Made by a program: the position numbers and the translations under genes
The notes under the pieces: generated by a model
Told to the model about the DNA's origin: nothing
Database searches by the model: none
Seen by the model: the letters and a program-made list of their open reading frames with translations, nothing else
Assembly (NCBI GenBank): GCA_004802705.1
Contig: SGPL01000335.1
Coordinates: forward strand, 1 to 37,867
DNA length: 37,867 bases
From: Bondarzewia mesenterica
Taxonomy: Eukaryota > Basidiomycota > Agaricomycetes > Russulales > Bondarzewiaceae
Direction of reading: 5' to 3'
Shown: positions 12,340 to 24,000 of the stretch, piece after piece
Layout: every line of letters begins with the position of its first letter
Position numbering within the stretch: position 1 is the first letter of the stretch

Positions 12340-15035
12340 ATGGAGTCTCTTCGCAGCAGGAAAGCATCCGTATCCCGACCCAAAGGTGCGAAACCAGCGA
12401 CTAAGCTGAGCAAGCCGAGCAAAGATGCACGAAAGTCTCGTGTCGACGACAAAATCAAGAAGCGCTTGTCTATGCGATATGCCGACATCTCTGGTCCCAC
12501 TGGCGATGTATCTATCCCTTCAGTCCCGGCCATTCCCATTGGTCTGCGCCAAGGTCCCCCGAGAGAGCAAGACGAAATAGTGAAGGAACGGTTGCCATCA
12601 AAGGAGGACCTGATAGCTACTGAGCATAGGCTACTGGATGCGGACGATTTCGATCCTGATGCATGTGCGCGTTCCTCGTATGTGTTCGATGCATACTTGT
12701 TATATTCATTGTGTCGAGCAGACCTGAAATTGAAGCTGGCAAATTCAACAGAGGCAGAACTCAAATCTTTACAGTCCTCTCTTCAGGCTTCTAAAGACGA
12801 TGTTGCTGCAGACTTACAACGTAACGTCTTCAAGAAGTAAGCTTGGGTCATGCTCGATCTTGATGTGTTGTCCATGCTGAGGGTATCATCGTGCAATAGT
12901 TACGCCGAGTTTGTCCTCATTTCGAAGGAAATTAGCAACCTTGAGAATGAAATGCTTGAGCTCAAAGAGAGCCTGGCCGAGTGGAAGAGCATGCCCTCCC
13001 TACTTCATATTGACGAATCGACTTCTGCAGCCGGTGCGACACACTTCAGTCCCTTTGAACGTTATCTGAATATTCAAATATGTAACAATCATAGATCGAC
13101 GACGCAACGTCCGTTCCTCTATCGCGGATCTTCGTGTCCTCTATGCGAATCAGATGCAGAATCTGCATGCTCAAATAGAGGGATCGACCAAGTTTGTGCC
13201 CACTACCCCAGGGCGACATGTCGTGGCCGAAATGGATGGAATCTCTCTTAACGCTGCTACATACAAGCCGGCACACTCTGTACGTTTCGTTATCCTCGAT
13301 GATGCCGTCCTCGTCGCTCGTAAGCGCAGACGACGCAACGCCTCCGAGAGTGATAAACTCGTTGCAGAGCGTTGTTGGCCTTTGCATGAGATGCTCGTCC
13401 TGGATACAAAGGATACTGCATGTACGACGGCAAAAATCCTTATCGCCTTTTTTTTTTTGATTGCTCANACTTTCATAGCAATGGTCGATGTCTTCAAGAT
13501 NAGGCACGGCAAGNNNACGCATGTTTACCGTACCGAGTCTGCGGCTGACAAGAAGAACCTGCTTGCACAACTTCGCCATGTTGCGGAGGAGCTTGCGACC
13601 AAAAAGCGGAAAGAACGGGAAGGGGAACACGAGCGACGAAAGAGCATGTGGAATGGCGGCGATGTGAGCCTTTCGATCACCTTGCTCTTTCCATATTGTT
13701 TGATGAGTTGCGCTGTATTTTAGCGAAGTTCACTGGCATTTGCCGTTGATGGTCCTCCTCCGCCAGACTGGATGGCCGATTTGGCGATGAAAGCTGGTAT
13801 TGGGGATGGTGTCAAGGACAAAGCGGAACGGGACGCCCGCTGGGTAGGCGAGTTCGCGGACGACCTCACCGTCGCTATTGCTCTGCGGGAATGGGATAGA
13901 GCAGTGGAGCTCGTGGAACAAGGTGAACATTCGTTGACATGAATACCAACGCCTCATTTTGCATCTAAACGCATTGTGATTTATTCCGTAGGACAGAGCA
14001 GATTATCGATCACTCCACCTCTTGCTGCAAAACTCACGCCGCTGACTGCCTCTCTGACTTCTTCCATCTTGCAATCACTGTCGTCTCCGAACAATCACAA
14101 GTCAACTGTCGTGCACCTGATCTCCTTGTTGATTCGCCTCAATGCCGATTCCGCGGCCAGATCAACTTTTCTGGCCGCGCGGAGTGAGATGATACGCAAA
14201 CTGACGCGGATGCTTCGTTTTGAGGGACACATTGGGATGTACATCAATGATCTTGCTACCGTTATGTTCACGGCGATCAAGCATACAGCAGACTGGTTCC
14301 TTGCCAGCTTCAAGGAGAACGAAGTAGCGAGCTGTAAGTGCCCAACTCCCGTTGCGCTTTCGTAGGTCCGGCTGAGATAGTCGATACACCAGGTTTTATC
14401 GAATGGGCGAAGAAGCAGATCGAGGCGTATGCAGAAATGTTCCGGAAACAAGTATATAGTTCAGATGTCGATAAGAAGACGGTTGACGATGCGCTGAAAA
14501 TCACTTATTCGCAGAGCCGCAAAGTGCGTTTACAATTGACCTGTTTCGTTCGTGGTAGCTTCAGTCTCACTTCCATCTACAGCTGCTCCAAGAGTACGGC
14601 CTGGACTTCCGCTTCATGCTCGACGAATTGTTGGTACAAGACCCGAAAGAAAAACCGCGATCTCCACTTGCAGCTCGTCCCCAATCACGGGCGCCAGAAC
14701 CAACTCGGACTCCGCGTAATATCTCTACCCGACAGCGTTCACCTGCACCTACTCTCATCTTGCCTACCCCACCGACCCAAGCTCCACCTGTCCCCCCTAT
14801 GCCACTCATACCGTCAATGCCGTCTACTCCTCCACGTCAGTCCCAAGCCTTGACCTCGATGGCCGTTTCACCTACACCGGTACGTGCGCAAGCGCAAGGT
14901 GCAGAAGTCCTGCGACCTCCGCGCTCCGCTCGTGGTAGCCCTGCTCCGCCGCCACGGTCGCGGGATCGACCAGGAAGTTCTGCGGGCCAGCGTCCACCCC
15001 CAGTATCTGTGCCGCGGAGGGAAGGATATTTCTGA
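12340..15035 (+). CDS. EXO84: Exocyst complex subunit Exo84
   Basis: Subunit of the octameric exocyst that tethers secretory vesicles at growing tips. Exons 12340-12836, 12900-13033, 13095-13421, 13479-13663, 13724-13922, 13992-14333, 14393-14523 and 14583-15035 join to 755 residues with phase kept throughout. The N-terminus is basic, followed by a coiled-coil Vps51-like segment (EISNLENEMLELKESL). The PH domain begins near ADLRVLYANQMQNLHAQIEG and PTTPGRHVVAEMDG and continues through VRFVILDDAVLVARKRRRR. Then comes a helical cullin-repeat region with DWMADLAMKAGIG. The C-terminal 130 residues are Pro-rich and low complexity. N positions at 13468, 13501 and 13514-13516 lie in or beside the PH-domain exon. 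A poly-T run sits in the intron before it. Confidence 0.92.
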
Positions 15036-15968
15036 GCATTGATATGTGCGTGATGCTGCATGTGTGGATTCTAGATGTATCGGGCTATGTTTCTATTCTC
15101 ATCAAGCGCATGGCCTTGAATATGGTGCTAGAGTGAAAATGAGATTCTATTGCTTTATGGACGCTCAGTTTCTGGTTATACATATGTCTGCCCTTGCAAG
15201 TTTTTGCAACAGAATCAACAGAATTTAACCGCCGCTCGATGCTGGTTCCGGACGTGTCGACGGCGATCAGTACTTAGTCGGTCAAACTTGGTGAGCAAAC
15301 TTCTGGCGCACTGATGTATTCGAACGTTCACCGCCCTACTATGTTCCACATGCGTACTGCATTCGAGGTTCTTCAAGAACGCAGGTGTTGGTGATCACAG
15401 CAAGATTGATTTCGGCGTCTCTGAGGAATATGAGGAAAGTTGATTCTGGACCCTGATTCTGTTCGTAGGTCGAAGTCGAGATTTGCCGAATGCCATCCGA
15501 AGACGGAGAGCCTCCGCGACGCTCACTCGCGGCAGTTTCACAGCTCTTCATGGTAAGACCTCTGAGGTTCACAAATATGCACTCGAATACATCCCAGCTT
15601 TTGCCTAGATGAGTCAAATTTGCGGAGGCATACATGTTGCCCGGCTGCTAGTACATATCTCCGTCAACCGCGCCTTCGTAACCGGTCCTTTTTTTTAAAT
15701 TTCCCTCTAATACTCCATCCGGTACCTTCTCATTCATAAAGCCTTCACACCCGACATGCGGAAGCTGCTGGCAGCATAACGCAGTGAATTGTGTGTTTCA
15801 GCGATTTTCCTCCGTGATGGAACGGTCAAAGGTCAGTTTATAAGTCGTGCTCCTCTCTCCAGATTTCTCAACATTTTCTCTCTTGCTGACTTTTGGCCCG
15901 GCCTTGTTGCAGGTCCACCATCATTAATACTGTTCTGGACTGCGCACGAGAACTTTATTCGTCTCGGG
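15036..15968. other. Intergenic region upstream of rhamnogalacturonase
   Basis: No gene is supported; a 98-codon minus-strand ORF at 15339-15635 has no recognisable features. The right end holds the promoter of the GH28 gene, with a TATA-like TTTATAAG at 15837-15844 and a CT-rich stretch after it. Confidence 0.5.
15837..15844 (+). promoter_or_regulatory. TATA-like box of GH28 gene
   Basis: TTTATAAG lies 125 bases before the chosen ATG and is followed by a pyrimidine-rich stretch (15850-15885), the usual arrangement for a strongly regulated fungal secreted-enzyme gene. Confidence 0.4.
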
Positions 15969-17803
15969 ATGCTGGACGCCAATGTCCTTTGCCTCCTTAC
16001 CTATTTACCTCTGCTCGTGTATACTCAGCTGACGGGTTCGGTGGGGCCCACCACTGCACTATCTTCCAAATCGCACATCTGCAACGTGCTGGACTATGGT
16101 GGATCTATCGGCAGTAGTGACATAGGCCCCGCAATTCTCAGCGCATTTCAGGTGCGATCATTTACTTTACTGACCTTCACTTAGAGACTCCTACTTACCC
16201 ACCGCAGAATTGTGTCTTGACAAACTCCGGATCGACTCTCTATGTCCCGGCAGGCGATTACGATATGCAAACTTGGGTCACCTTGAACAACGGGACCAAA
16301 TGGGCCTTCAGACTCGACGGGTTCATTACTCGCACCGGTAAGCTTCCATCTTTTCACCCGTCTCTCAGCCGTTTCTCCGAGAATCTATGTAGGATTCTTA
16401 CGACAACTCTTTTTCAGCTACTACTGGTGGACACATGATAGTGATCCAGAATGCGAATGATGTCGAGTTGTACAGCGCCAACTCGGCCGGCGGGTTCCAA
16501 GGTCACGGGTACCAATGTCGAAACGCCGGGTAAGCCCCGAGATTCTTTGCCTCTTCATTCGCTGACACCCCTGCATCCACGCCTTGGTCAATGCAGTCCC
16601 CGCTTCCTCCGCGTCGTCACGTCCACCGATTGGTCGGTGCACGATTTGATTTTCGTGGACTCGCCAGAGTTCCACGTCGTCATCCAGGGAGGATCCAATG
16701 GCGAGATCTACAACCTGGCCATTCGCGGTGCCAACATTGGGGGTAGCGACGGTATTGATATCTCCGGAGACAACCACTGTAAGTTTTGGCTAGTGAAGGA
16801 AGGAATTTGCAACGGAGACTGATACATCCTTATTTTAAGGGGTACATGATGTCGAGGTTACGAACCGCGACGAGTGTGTCACCGTCAAGAGCCCAGCGTC
16901 GAATTTCCTCGTAGAGCAAAGTAGGCCTGGCAACTGTGTTCCGTGGCCCGATGTGATTAACGCTGACATGCCTTCCATTTACTGGCAGTCTGGTGCAACC
17001 AGTCTGGAGGGAGCGCCTTCGGCAGCCTAGGCATTGACACTGCCATCACAAACATTGTCTACCGGTATGTCCCTTCCCAGGTACTCATGCAATGAACTGA
17101 ATGTCGCTCACGACACGCGCTAGTAACATCTATACCAATGGTGGCAATCAAGCCATGATGGTCAAATCCAACGGCGGCTCAGGTACAGTCGACAACGTCC
17201 TCATGGAGAATTTCACCTCCCAAGGCACCGCCTATGGTCTCGATGTCAACCAATACTGGGCTAGCATGTCTACATTGGACGGCGATGGTGTCAAACTATC
17301 TAATTTCGTATTCAAGGTCCGCACCATCCCCTCTTTCATGTTGGAACATGAAATCCCCCAGTGAATGAAATATATCTATCAGAACTGGGACGGTGAAGTC
17401 GTCGACGGCGTTAACCGCCCGCCGGTCCAATTCCTCTGCGCCGATGGGGCTCCATGCGTGAACATGACGCTGACGAACGTGAACATGTGGAGCGCGACAG
17501 GGGAAGCAAATTATAAATGCGAGTCTGCCTATGGGACTGGTGCATGTCTCAAAGCCGCCGGGAGCATGGTGGCGAGCTATGCCCTGACGTCCACCGCGTA
17601 CTCCGAACCCAGCGGGTATTCGACTCCGAGCACGTTGGCAGGCGACTTGACTGCGGGATTCACGTCTACCGCGCCCATTCCTGTCCCGTGAGTGATCCTT
17701 TTGTTTATTGCGAGGACATCAGCTCTGAGGCTTCTGTAGCACGATCCCCACAATGTTCTATCCTAGCCTCCCACAAATTACTCCGTTGGCTAAAAATCTC
17801 TGA
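15969..17803 (+). CDS. Secreted GH28 rhamnogalacturonan hydrolase
   Basis: Secreted endo-acting enzyme predicted to cut the galacturonate-rhamnose backbone of pectin (rhamnogalacturonan I). Nine exons (15969-16151, 16208-16337, 16418-16529, 16597-16778, 16840-16920, 16989-17064, 17124-17316, 17383-17687, 17740-17803) give 441 residues. The N-terminus [16 protein letters not shown] is a signal peptide, followed by QLTGSVGP, typical of mature rhamnogalacturonases. Parallel beta-helix motifs are present: GSDGID (Asp193, Asp196), [19 protein letters not shown] (Asp213-Glu214, where polygalacturonases have DD), [12 protein letters not shown] and MVKSNGGSG. The last exon is needed: a strong GTGAGT donor after PIPV removes an apparent stop and restores the usual PTIPTMFYP end. 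This favours rhamnogalacturonase A/B over ordinary polygalacturonase. Confidence 0.92.
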
Positions 17804-18028
17804 AGAATTTTCCTGCATACTGGACATTCTCGACTGACTCCATTCATTTAACGAGCACGCACCTGCATTTTGACGCCTTCAAATGTTGGTGAATTACCGA
17901 ATCACGTGGTCTAATGAATGCTATTCGCTGAGAGCCAGAGTCGAAAGACATTAGCCCATTTCCTGCGAGCAAGTCTGTATGAACAAAGAGGCGATCGTCA
18001 TTACACTGTACAACCATTCCATTGGCAA

Positions 18029-19181
18029 TCACATGGCGTCTATGATATCCTTCAAACTCTTCTCATCCAGGATCTCGAAACCCTTCTCTGGTGTAACCTG
18101 GATATAAAATCATAAATTCGGTCAGCCGTACATCCGCAACACGGTGAGTAACCAGAGCAGCTTTTGGGGGATAAGGAAGACAGGGGAAAGTCAGGACATG
18201 CGTGCCGTACCTGTGCTAGTTGCACGTTATGATGATCCAGCTTTTCCTCCATGACTTGTTTCAGTACCCGGAGTGTCAGAGTTTGTGCTTCAAGGAGAGT
18301 CATTTGCTGATGACGGTGTATACATATCAGCGAGATGTCAAGGGATTGTGAATCCTGAGGGCCAGTGAATGCAAATCACCTTGTGCCATTTGTCCTGCAG
18401 CTCGCTTTGTGCAGCTTCTGAGCCTGATCCAATCGCCTTGGCGTCATATCGTATGAAGGTCCCAGATGGGTCTGTGTGAAATCTGTTCCCAAGGCGCATT
18501 AACATACTCGAGGACAACTTAGCGCACACATTCTTCATGTTGAGAATACGCACAGTTGTGGTCCCAGCTCGTCGATACCCGCAATCAACAACGCAACACC
18601 AAATGGCCGACTCATCATCGCATCCTCATCATGCACACTCTCACCAAACCGCAGCGCAAGATCACACACAGCCTGTGACACGCTCTCCACCTTGATCCGC
18701 TCGTCATACGTGAACGCGTGGTTCTGCGCCGTCACTCGGGCGTGGTCGATCATGGTGCGTGCGTCCGCGGTCAATCCGGACATCGCGCAGCCAAGATGGG
18801 TGTCAATTTCCATTATCTTTTCGACAGTGGATGATTCGAGCAGGGGGGATTGTACGCGCTTTTCGACGCCGAGGACCACGCCGAAGGGTGTGCTGATGCC
18901 GACCGTTGTGGAGCCGAGCTGAATGAACAAAGTTAGTACCATGGATCGACAGAGGAAGCTTTGTTATACACACCTTGATGGCCTCGATGGCATACTCGAC
19001 TATTGATGAAGCCGTTCAGTGTGAAGTCGCTCGCGCGGTGGATGTGCATCCATTACGGACCTTGGAACAGTCGTCCCTCAGGCGAGAAGGTGTTGACACC
19101 ACGGTCTGAAATTTGCGCTCAAATAAAATCACCCTATTCGTAGGGGGAATGCATACCATATTCTGAGCGTGTTAAGAACAT
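18029..19181 (-). CDS. PUP2: 20S proteasome subunit alpha-5 (Pup2)
   Basis: Non-catalytic alpha-ring subunit of the 20S proteasome. Seven exons (19157-19181, 19061-19105, 18974-18999, 18554-18918, 18380-18482, 18211-18306, 18029-18097) give 242 residues, the normal size for alpha-5. The protein starts [20 protein letters not shown], the alpha-subunit N-terminal signature, followed by [29 protein letters not shown], the DPSGTF block and the acidic C-terminal helix [15 protein letters not shown] are also present. The first three exons are only 25, 45 and 26 nt, which automated gene finders often miss. It is divergent from the G-alpha gene. Confidence 0.95.
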
Positions 19182-19815
19182 ATTGGATCGAAGAGAGTGA
19201 ATAGACGAGAGAGATAATTGAGTGCGAAGGGTGTGCGTATGCGGCGAATGGGACCTCGTGACCAGGACGCGCGTCGCGTGGGAAGCTATTTCTCTGTACA
19301 GAATCAACCCTTCTTTGAGACCATTTTGGTCAATTCAGTACGAAAGTCCAAAGGTTTTATTGTCAAACACCTGGAGGGATATGATTGCAAGCGAAATGCA
19401 TCCGCCGGATGCTTCAAAGGCGCGTTGATAAAGCAGAATGACGTCGATGTCTTGTTCTGCCTGTGGGAGATAAAAAGACGCTGAGCCTGAACTTTTCCCG
19501 AATGGGTAAGTGGGCGGCGTTCGGCGGCGCCGTGGCAGACGCTCTTGACCGTCACCAAGACCGTCAGAGTGCGTGTCTGCCGCCTTGTGCTCACCCCCTC
19601 CACCATCGCCCAAACCCTTCGGTCGTCTCTCTTTTTTCCCCTGATTTTCCGCTTTTTCTGGCGCAAGAAAAAAGCGGGGCAAGCGCCCAGTATTATTCTA
19701 GGCTGCTTCGCGCTTCCCGGATTCTCACACCTTTCATTGCCAACCAAAGCAAGTTCCATTGCTCTCTTTTCTCTCCTCCGTAGCAACACTTTCTCGCTCC
19801 CCCCTCCCCATAACC
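19182..19815. promoter_or_regulatory. Divergent promoter region PUP2 / G-alpha
   Basis: About 630 bases between divergent starts. The G-alpha side has a long CT-rich leader ending in CCCCTCCCCATAACC before the ATG. No TATA box is evident. Overlapping ORFs on both strands here follow from base composition and show no family features. Confidence 0.5.
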
Positions 19816-22691
19816 ATGCCGTCCGCCAACTCTTCCCCGATTTCTCGACGTCGCTCGCTTTCCGATCCCCTCGCGGCGGTCCTGCGTCCTCCTCAGGACG
19901 AAACGCCCGAGCAGCGCGAGATGCGCATCCTCGCGGAGCAGGAAGCGAAGAAAATCAGCGATTCTATTGATGAGCAGATCAAACTCGACAAGGCCGAGTT
20001 GAAAAAGAATAGGCCGGATGTAAAGGTTCTATTGCTTGGGCAGAGCGAGAGCGGGAAAAGTACTACTCTAAAACGTGAGTGTTCGCATGTAAATTTCCGG
20101 GTGTCCTGCGGATTGTATGGATAGCTGTATCTCTGTGGAATGGGGAGATAGGATGGTATTGAATATGGGCTAGGGAAGAGTTGAGATTGTCCGCCCATCG
20201 TATGTCCATTCCCGCCACTTGGTTCGCCTCACTACTACTGTAGGACGGGCCCGCGCGTTTTCGGCAGGGTCCTAGGATGTCTATCATTAGATATGCTCCT
20301 CGGACTTTGTCAAACCATGCGGGTAATTAGTCTGCACGCCGGTTGATGCTATGGTGCGCGTTATTGGTATGCTGTTGTGCGCCGCACGTGCGTTGGTGTT
20401 TAGAAGGTTGTGAGTATACATTCAGAGGCTCAGTTGCATTTTGGATTTGTGAGTTTTCTATGGGACTATTCGACGCGCAGCTTTTCCTGTGACGCGATTC
20501 GCGGATCCTGCGGCTAAGGGAACACCAATGTTCTTTTGCCACGACTTTGGTACGCTCCTATCAGAGACTTGTATGGTTGTCTCGTGATAGCCCAACGAGT
20601 TCATGTTGGGCATGGACTGTTCACTTGGCACCGGCTGGGTAGCGCTGGTGTAACTCCGTCTTTAGGGTCTCAGATTTGCCTAGTGCTTGTTACCGTTCCT
20701 TCCATATACTTATCATAATCCCGCATTCTCCCAACGAGCGCACTAAGACCACGTTTTCTCCCTCAGAATTCCAACTACTGCACACACCTGCCGCCTTCCA
20801 TGCCGAAAGAATAGCGTGGCGTTCTGTCATCTACCTGAACCTGGTGCGCTCCATTCGACGTATCCTCGAAGCTATCTCGCCCGACTCCGAGCAACATGAC
20901 GCACTTGACGCCTTCGATGCGGATTCTCTCAACATGTCACAAACCGACTCAGCCTCGATTGTTATTTCCTCGTCCTCGTCAATCCACATGGACCCGCAGC
21001 AGCAGCAAATTGCATACGAGAAGCACGCGTACTATTCCGCACGCCTCGCGCCGCTCATCGAGCTCGAAGAGCGGTTGATGCGCATGCTCAGCGAGGACGA
21101 TGAAGACGAGGCGACGCACCTTGGCAATGGAATTTCTCCCGCGTGGCCATCCCTACCCCCTCCGACGAACGGTACCACGCGCCCGACGATTCACGTCGAC
21201 ACCCACGGACACACCGTGCCATCGACCCCGTCGCCACGCTCTCCCGCGTCTCTGGCGCGCGGCGCGGAAATGTCTGTGCGTCCGACATCCAACTGGAAGA
21301 AGGCGCTCGGGCTTGGGGGGAACAAGTTGAAGAGCACGAGTCCTGGGACGGGCGAGGTGCTGGGGTGGTGGGAGGACCCGACGGATCCGGTGCATGTGCT
21401 TGCAAAGTACCCTGCGGCAATGGTCGAACTCTGGGACGATCAATGGGTGCAAGGGCGGTTGAGGGATCGACGGATCAGGTTGGAGGAGAGCAGTGGTTTG
21501 TGAGTCCCTTTCAGTTCAATCCGTTGCCGAGAACTCGTCATCTCAGTGCTTGCATATGGATAGTTATCTGGATGAAATTGAGCGCATCACGGCAAAGAAG
21601 TATATCCCGACCGACGGTACGCACTTTCTCGTAATACTGTAGACAGCACTGACGCTCTGCGCTCTTGCAGACGATGTGCTCAAAGCACGACTGAAGACAG
21701 TCGGTGTCGTTGAGCACACATTCACGCTCATCCAAGGATCCCGTGGGACGAATTGGAAGATCTATGACGTCGGCGGTGCAAGAAATCAGCGGCAGGCGTG
21801 GGCGCCATACTTCCAAGATGGTGAATATCATATCAGACCCTCAATCCCTCTATACTTGTTCCGTCGCACGTTACGTTGTTCTGAGTTCAGATGAAATTTC
21901 AAAATCACAGTGAATGCTATCATTTTCCTCGCGCCAATATCTGCATTCGATCAGGTGCTTGCTGAGGTCTGTCGAAGTCTCTTTCTGCTTCTTCTCCGTG
22001 TACCGACGCTGATTTTTCACGTGATTTTATAGGATCCGCGGGTGAACCGTCTTGAAGATTCGCTCCTCCTTTGGCGTTCAGTGGTCTCCAATAAACTCCT
22101 CTCGCACGTCAACATAATCCTTTTCTTGAACAAATGCGATCTCTTACAGGTCTGTTTGACCATCTACGTCGACTGCTTTATCGAAATGACGCCTTTTAAC
22201 ACATGCATACCTGCATTCTTGGATGTAGGCAAAATTGGACGCGGGCGTGCAGTTGAACCAACATTTGCTTTCATATGGCGATCGGCCGAACGATTACGAG
22301 TCTGTGTCAAAATGTAAGAGTAGTCTCTTTCTACTGCGTCATCCACCTACTCAAGAGGGAGCATAGACCTGCGGAACAAGTTTGGGCTCTTGCACCAGCA
22401 GAATTCTCCCAATACGGAGCGCGAGCTTTTCAGTAAGCAGCAAGTTTAAAGAATTTATCTCATGCACTACTGAGTTGACCTATTGTCTGCAGTTCACTTC
22501 ACGGCTGTTACAGATACCAGGCGCACGATGACAATCATCCAGAATGGTGCGCCCATCTTCCATCGTTCGCGGTCCCCCAATCTTCTCGTGTTTCTATTCG
22601 AAAGTTGCAACTTTGTCGATGCTGATTTTACCTCGTAGTGCGCGACATCGTCCTCAAAGCGAACCTCAAAAACTCAAAGTTAATCTCATGA
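19816..22691 (+). CDS. Divergent large G-protein alpha subunit
   Basis: Heterotrimeric G-protein alpha subunit of the enlarged type known in basidiomycetes. Ten exons (19816-20074, 20767-21499, 21564-21616, 21671-21820, 21911-21966, 22033-22149, 22229-22313, 22367-22432, 22493-22546, 22639-22691) sum to 541 residues, against about 350 for canonical forms. The excess is a Ser/Pro-rich, acidic insertion in the helical domain (about residues 120-300). G1 is GQSESGKST (75-83). Switch I keeps the Arg and Mg-binding Thr (RLKTVGVVE). Switch II is DVGGARNQRQAW, with Ala385 where the catalytic Gln normally stands. G4 is FLNKCDLL and G5 FTAVTDT. The N-terminus MPSANSSP lacks the Gly2/Cys3 lipidation signal, and the C-terminus NSKLIS lacks the pertussis-type Cys. 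Nucleotide binding looks kept, but GTP hydrolysis and membrane attachment look altered. Confidence 0.9.
20075..20766 (+). other. Unusually long first intron of the G-alpha gene
   Basis: The intron between the P-loop exon and the LKQFQLLH exon is about 692 bases, whereas almost all other introns here are 45-90. Both splice sites are good (GTGAGT, CCCTCAG). I see no protein family inside it. It could hold regulatory sequence, a non-coding RNA or an old insertion. Confidence 0.7.
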
Positions 22692-24000
22692 GCCGTCCCG
22701 TCCCGCTCCAGTCCCCGCGCGCCGCCTCGTCCCTCCGGTTCCGAACTAACGGATCGTCGCTCCCCTTCAGTCGCCTTCCCTGCCATTTACTGTACATAAT
22801 TTCTCTCGGATTGCCGTCGTACGCATGCGATCAATGTCCCTAATTGTTTAATATTTCGTCGGCACCTGTTCAATGCTCCTACAGACCGGTGCCCTGCGCG
22901 CGCATTCGCATTTTTTTTTGGAATTCTCTTCCCTTATTCCCAGCTCGTCTTGATACCTCCTCTTCCTTCTCCTCTGCTGTGTTGATCTGTTTTCTTTGTT
23001 GCAAATTTACTTAGTTTGATACGTGAAGTTGCCATGTTGTATAGGGGTGTACAGTGAGTAGTTCAGCAATGTTCGGTTGGTGCGCAGAATCCTTTGGTGT
23101 AGACTAGTTTACTTGTTGTTTGGTCGTTTGTAGAAATTGTTCTAGGGGAATACTTGGGCATTTTCACTCTCACTTTCGCAAGCTCTATTTAGATAGCATT
23201 TGTGCTTGCTGAGCCGAAATTCGAGTATACATTAAGTGGTCACTGCTTCCAAGTCTTGCGGTCACCGGGGGGTTGGCCTATGGACGATGCAGGATCGGCG
23301 CACCTGTGCGAGACCATCTCCATATTCACCTCAGTAAAGTGCGCGCGCCCGTAACGTACGTACTTCTTTTATTAATAGTATCACCCGTAATAACGATGTG
23401 CACAGGAAACGTATGAAGCTCGTGAAGGCCAACCCTTGAATGTAGGCTCCGACGTTCAACTCCTTCACGGAAGAAACCAACAATAGCCGTGAGAAAGACA
23501 TACAACGTTATGTAACTGCACTGGAAACAACAAGCTCTGGTCTGATGAGGCCGTTGTCGGCTGTCTTCCTCATATTCGCTCACTGTTGACTGCTGGTATT
23601 ATCCCCAGGACAAAAGTAACATCTATGCCTGTCAATGCATCAAAGCCTAGCACAATTCACAACTGACATACGAAATCTGAACCGCCGACGTTGCCAAGAG
23701 ATGACAATACGTACACAAATACGAGACGATCATGAAAGCTTTCGGGATTCAAACTAGACGAGCAAGACAATAACGTCCGCGACAGCGACGATGACGACGA
23801 CAAGGCTGTACGGAATTTTTGAGAGGAAACTTATATAAAGGACGGATGCATGAAAGACGGCAAGACCAGCACTGGCACCTCAATCGTTCAAGTCAAACTT
23901 GCTACTACACTCTCCCTTTTTCACTTTCTGCAGTCCACGACATTTGAAAGAGAAGGTCTCGAGGACGTCCTGCCCGCGTTGAAGCAGAAGACAATAAACA
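22692..24000. other. Intergenic region downstream of G-alpha
   Basis: About 1.3 kb without a supported gene. An 85-codon minus ORF at 23326-23583 shows no family features. A TATATAAAGG-like element lies near 23831-23841 on the plus strand, followed by a CT-rich run and an AATAAA near 23994, but no plus-strand coding sequence follows. Confidence 0.45.

Noticed and set aside
15339..15635. Minus-strand ORF of 98 codons upstream of the GH28 gene
   Set aside because: No recognisable domain, no splice partner and ordinary intergenic composition.
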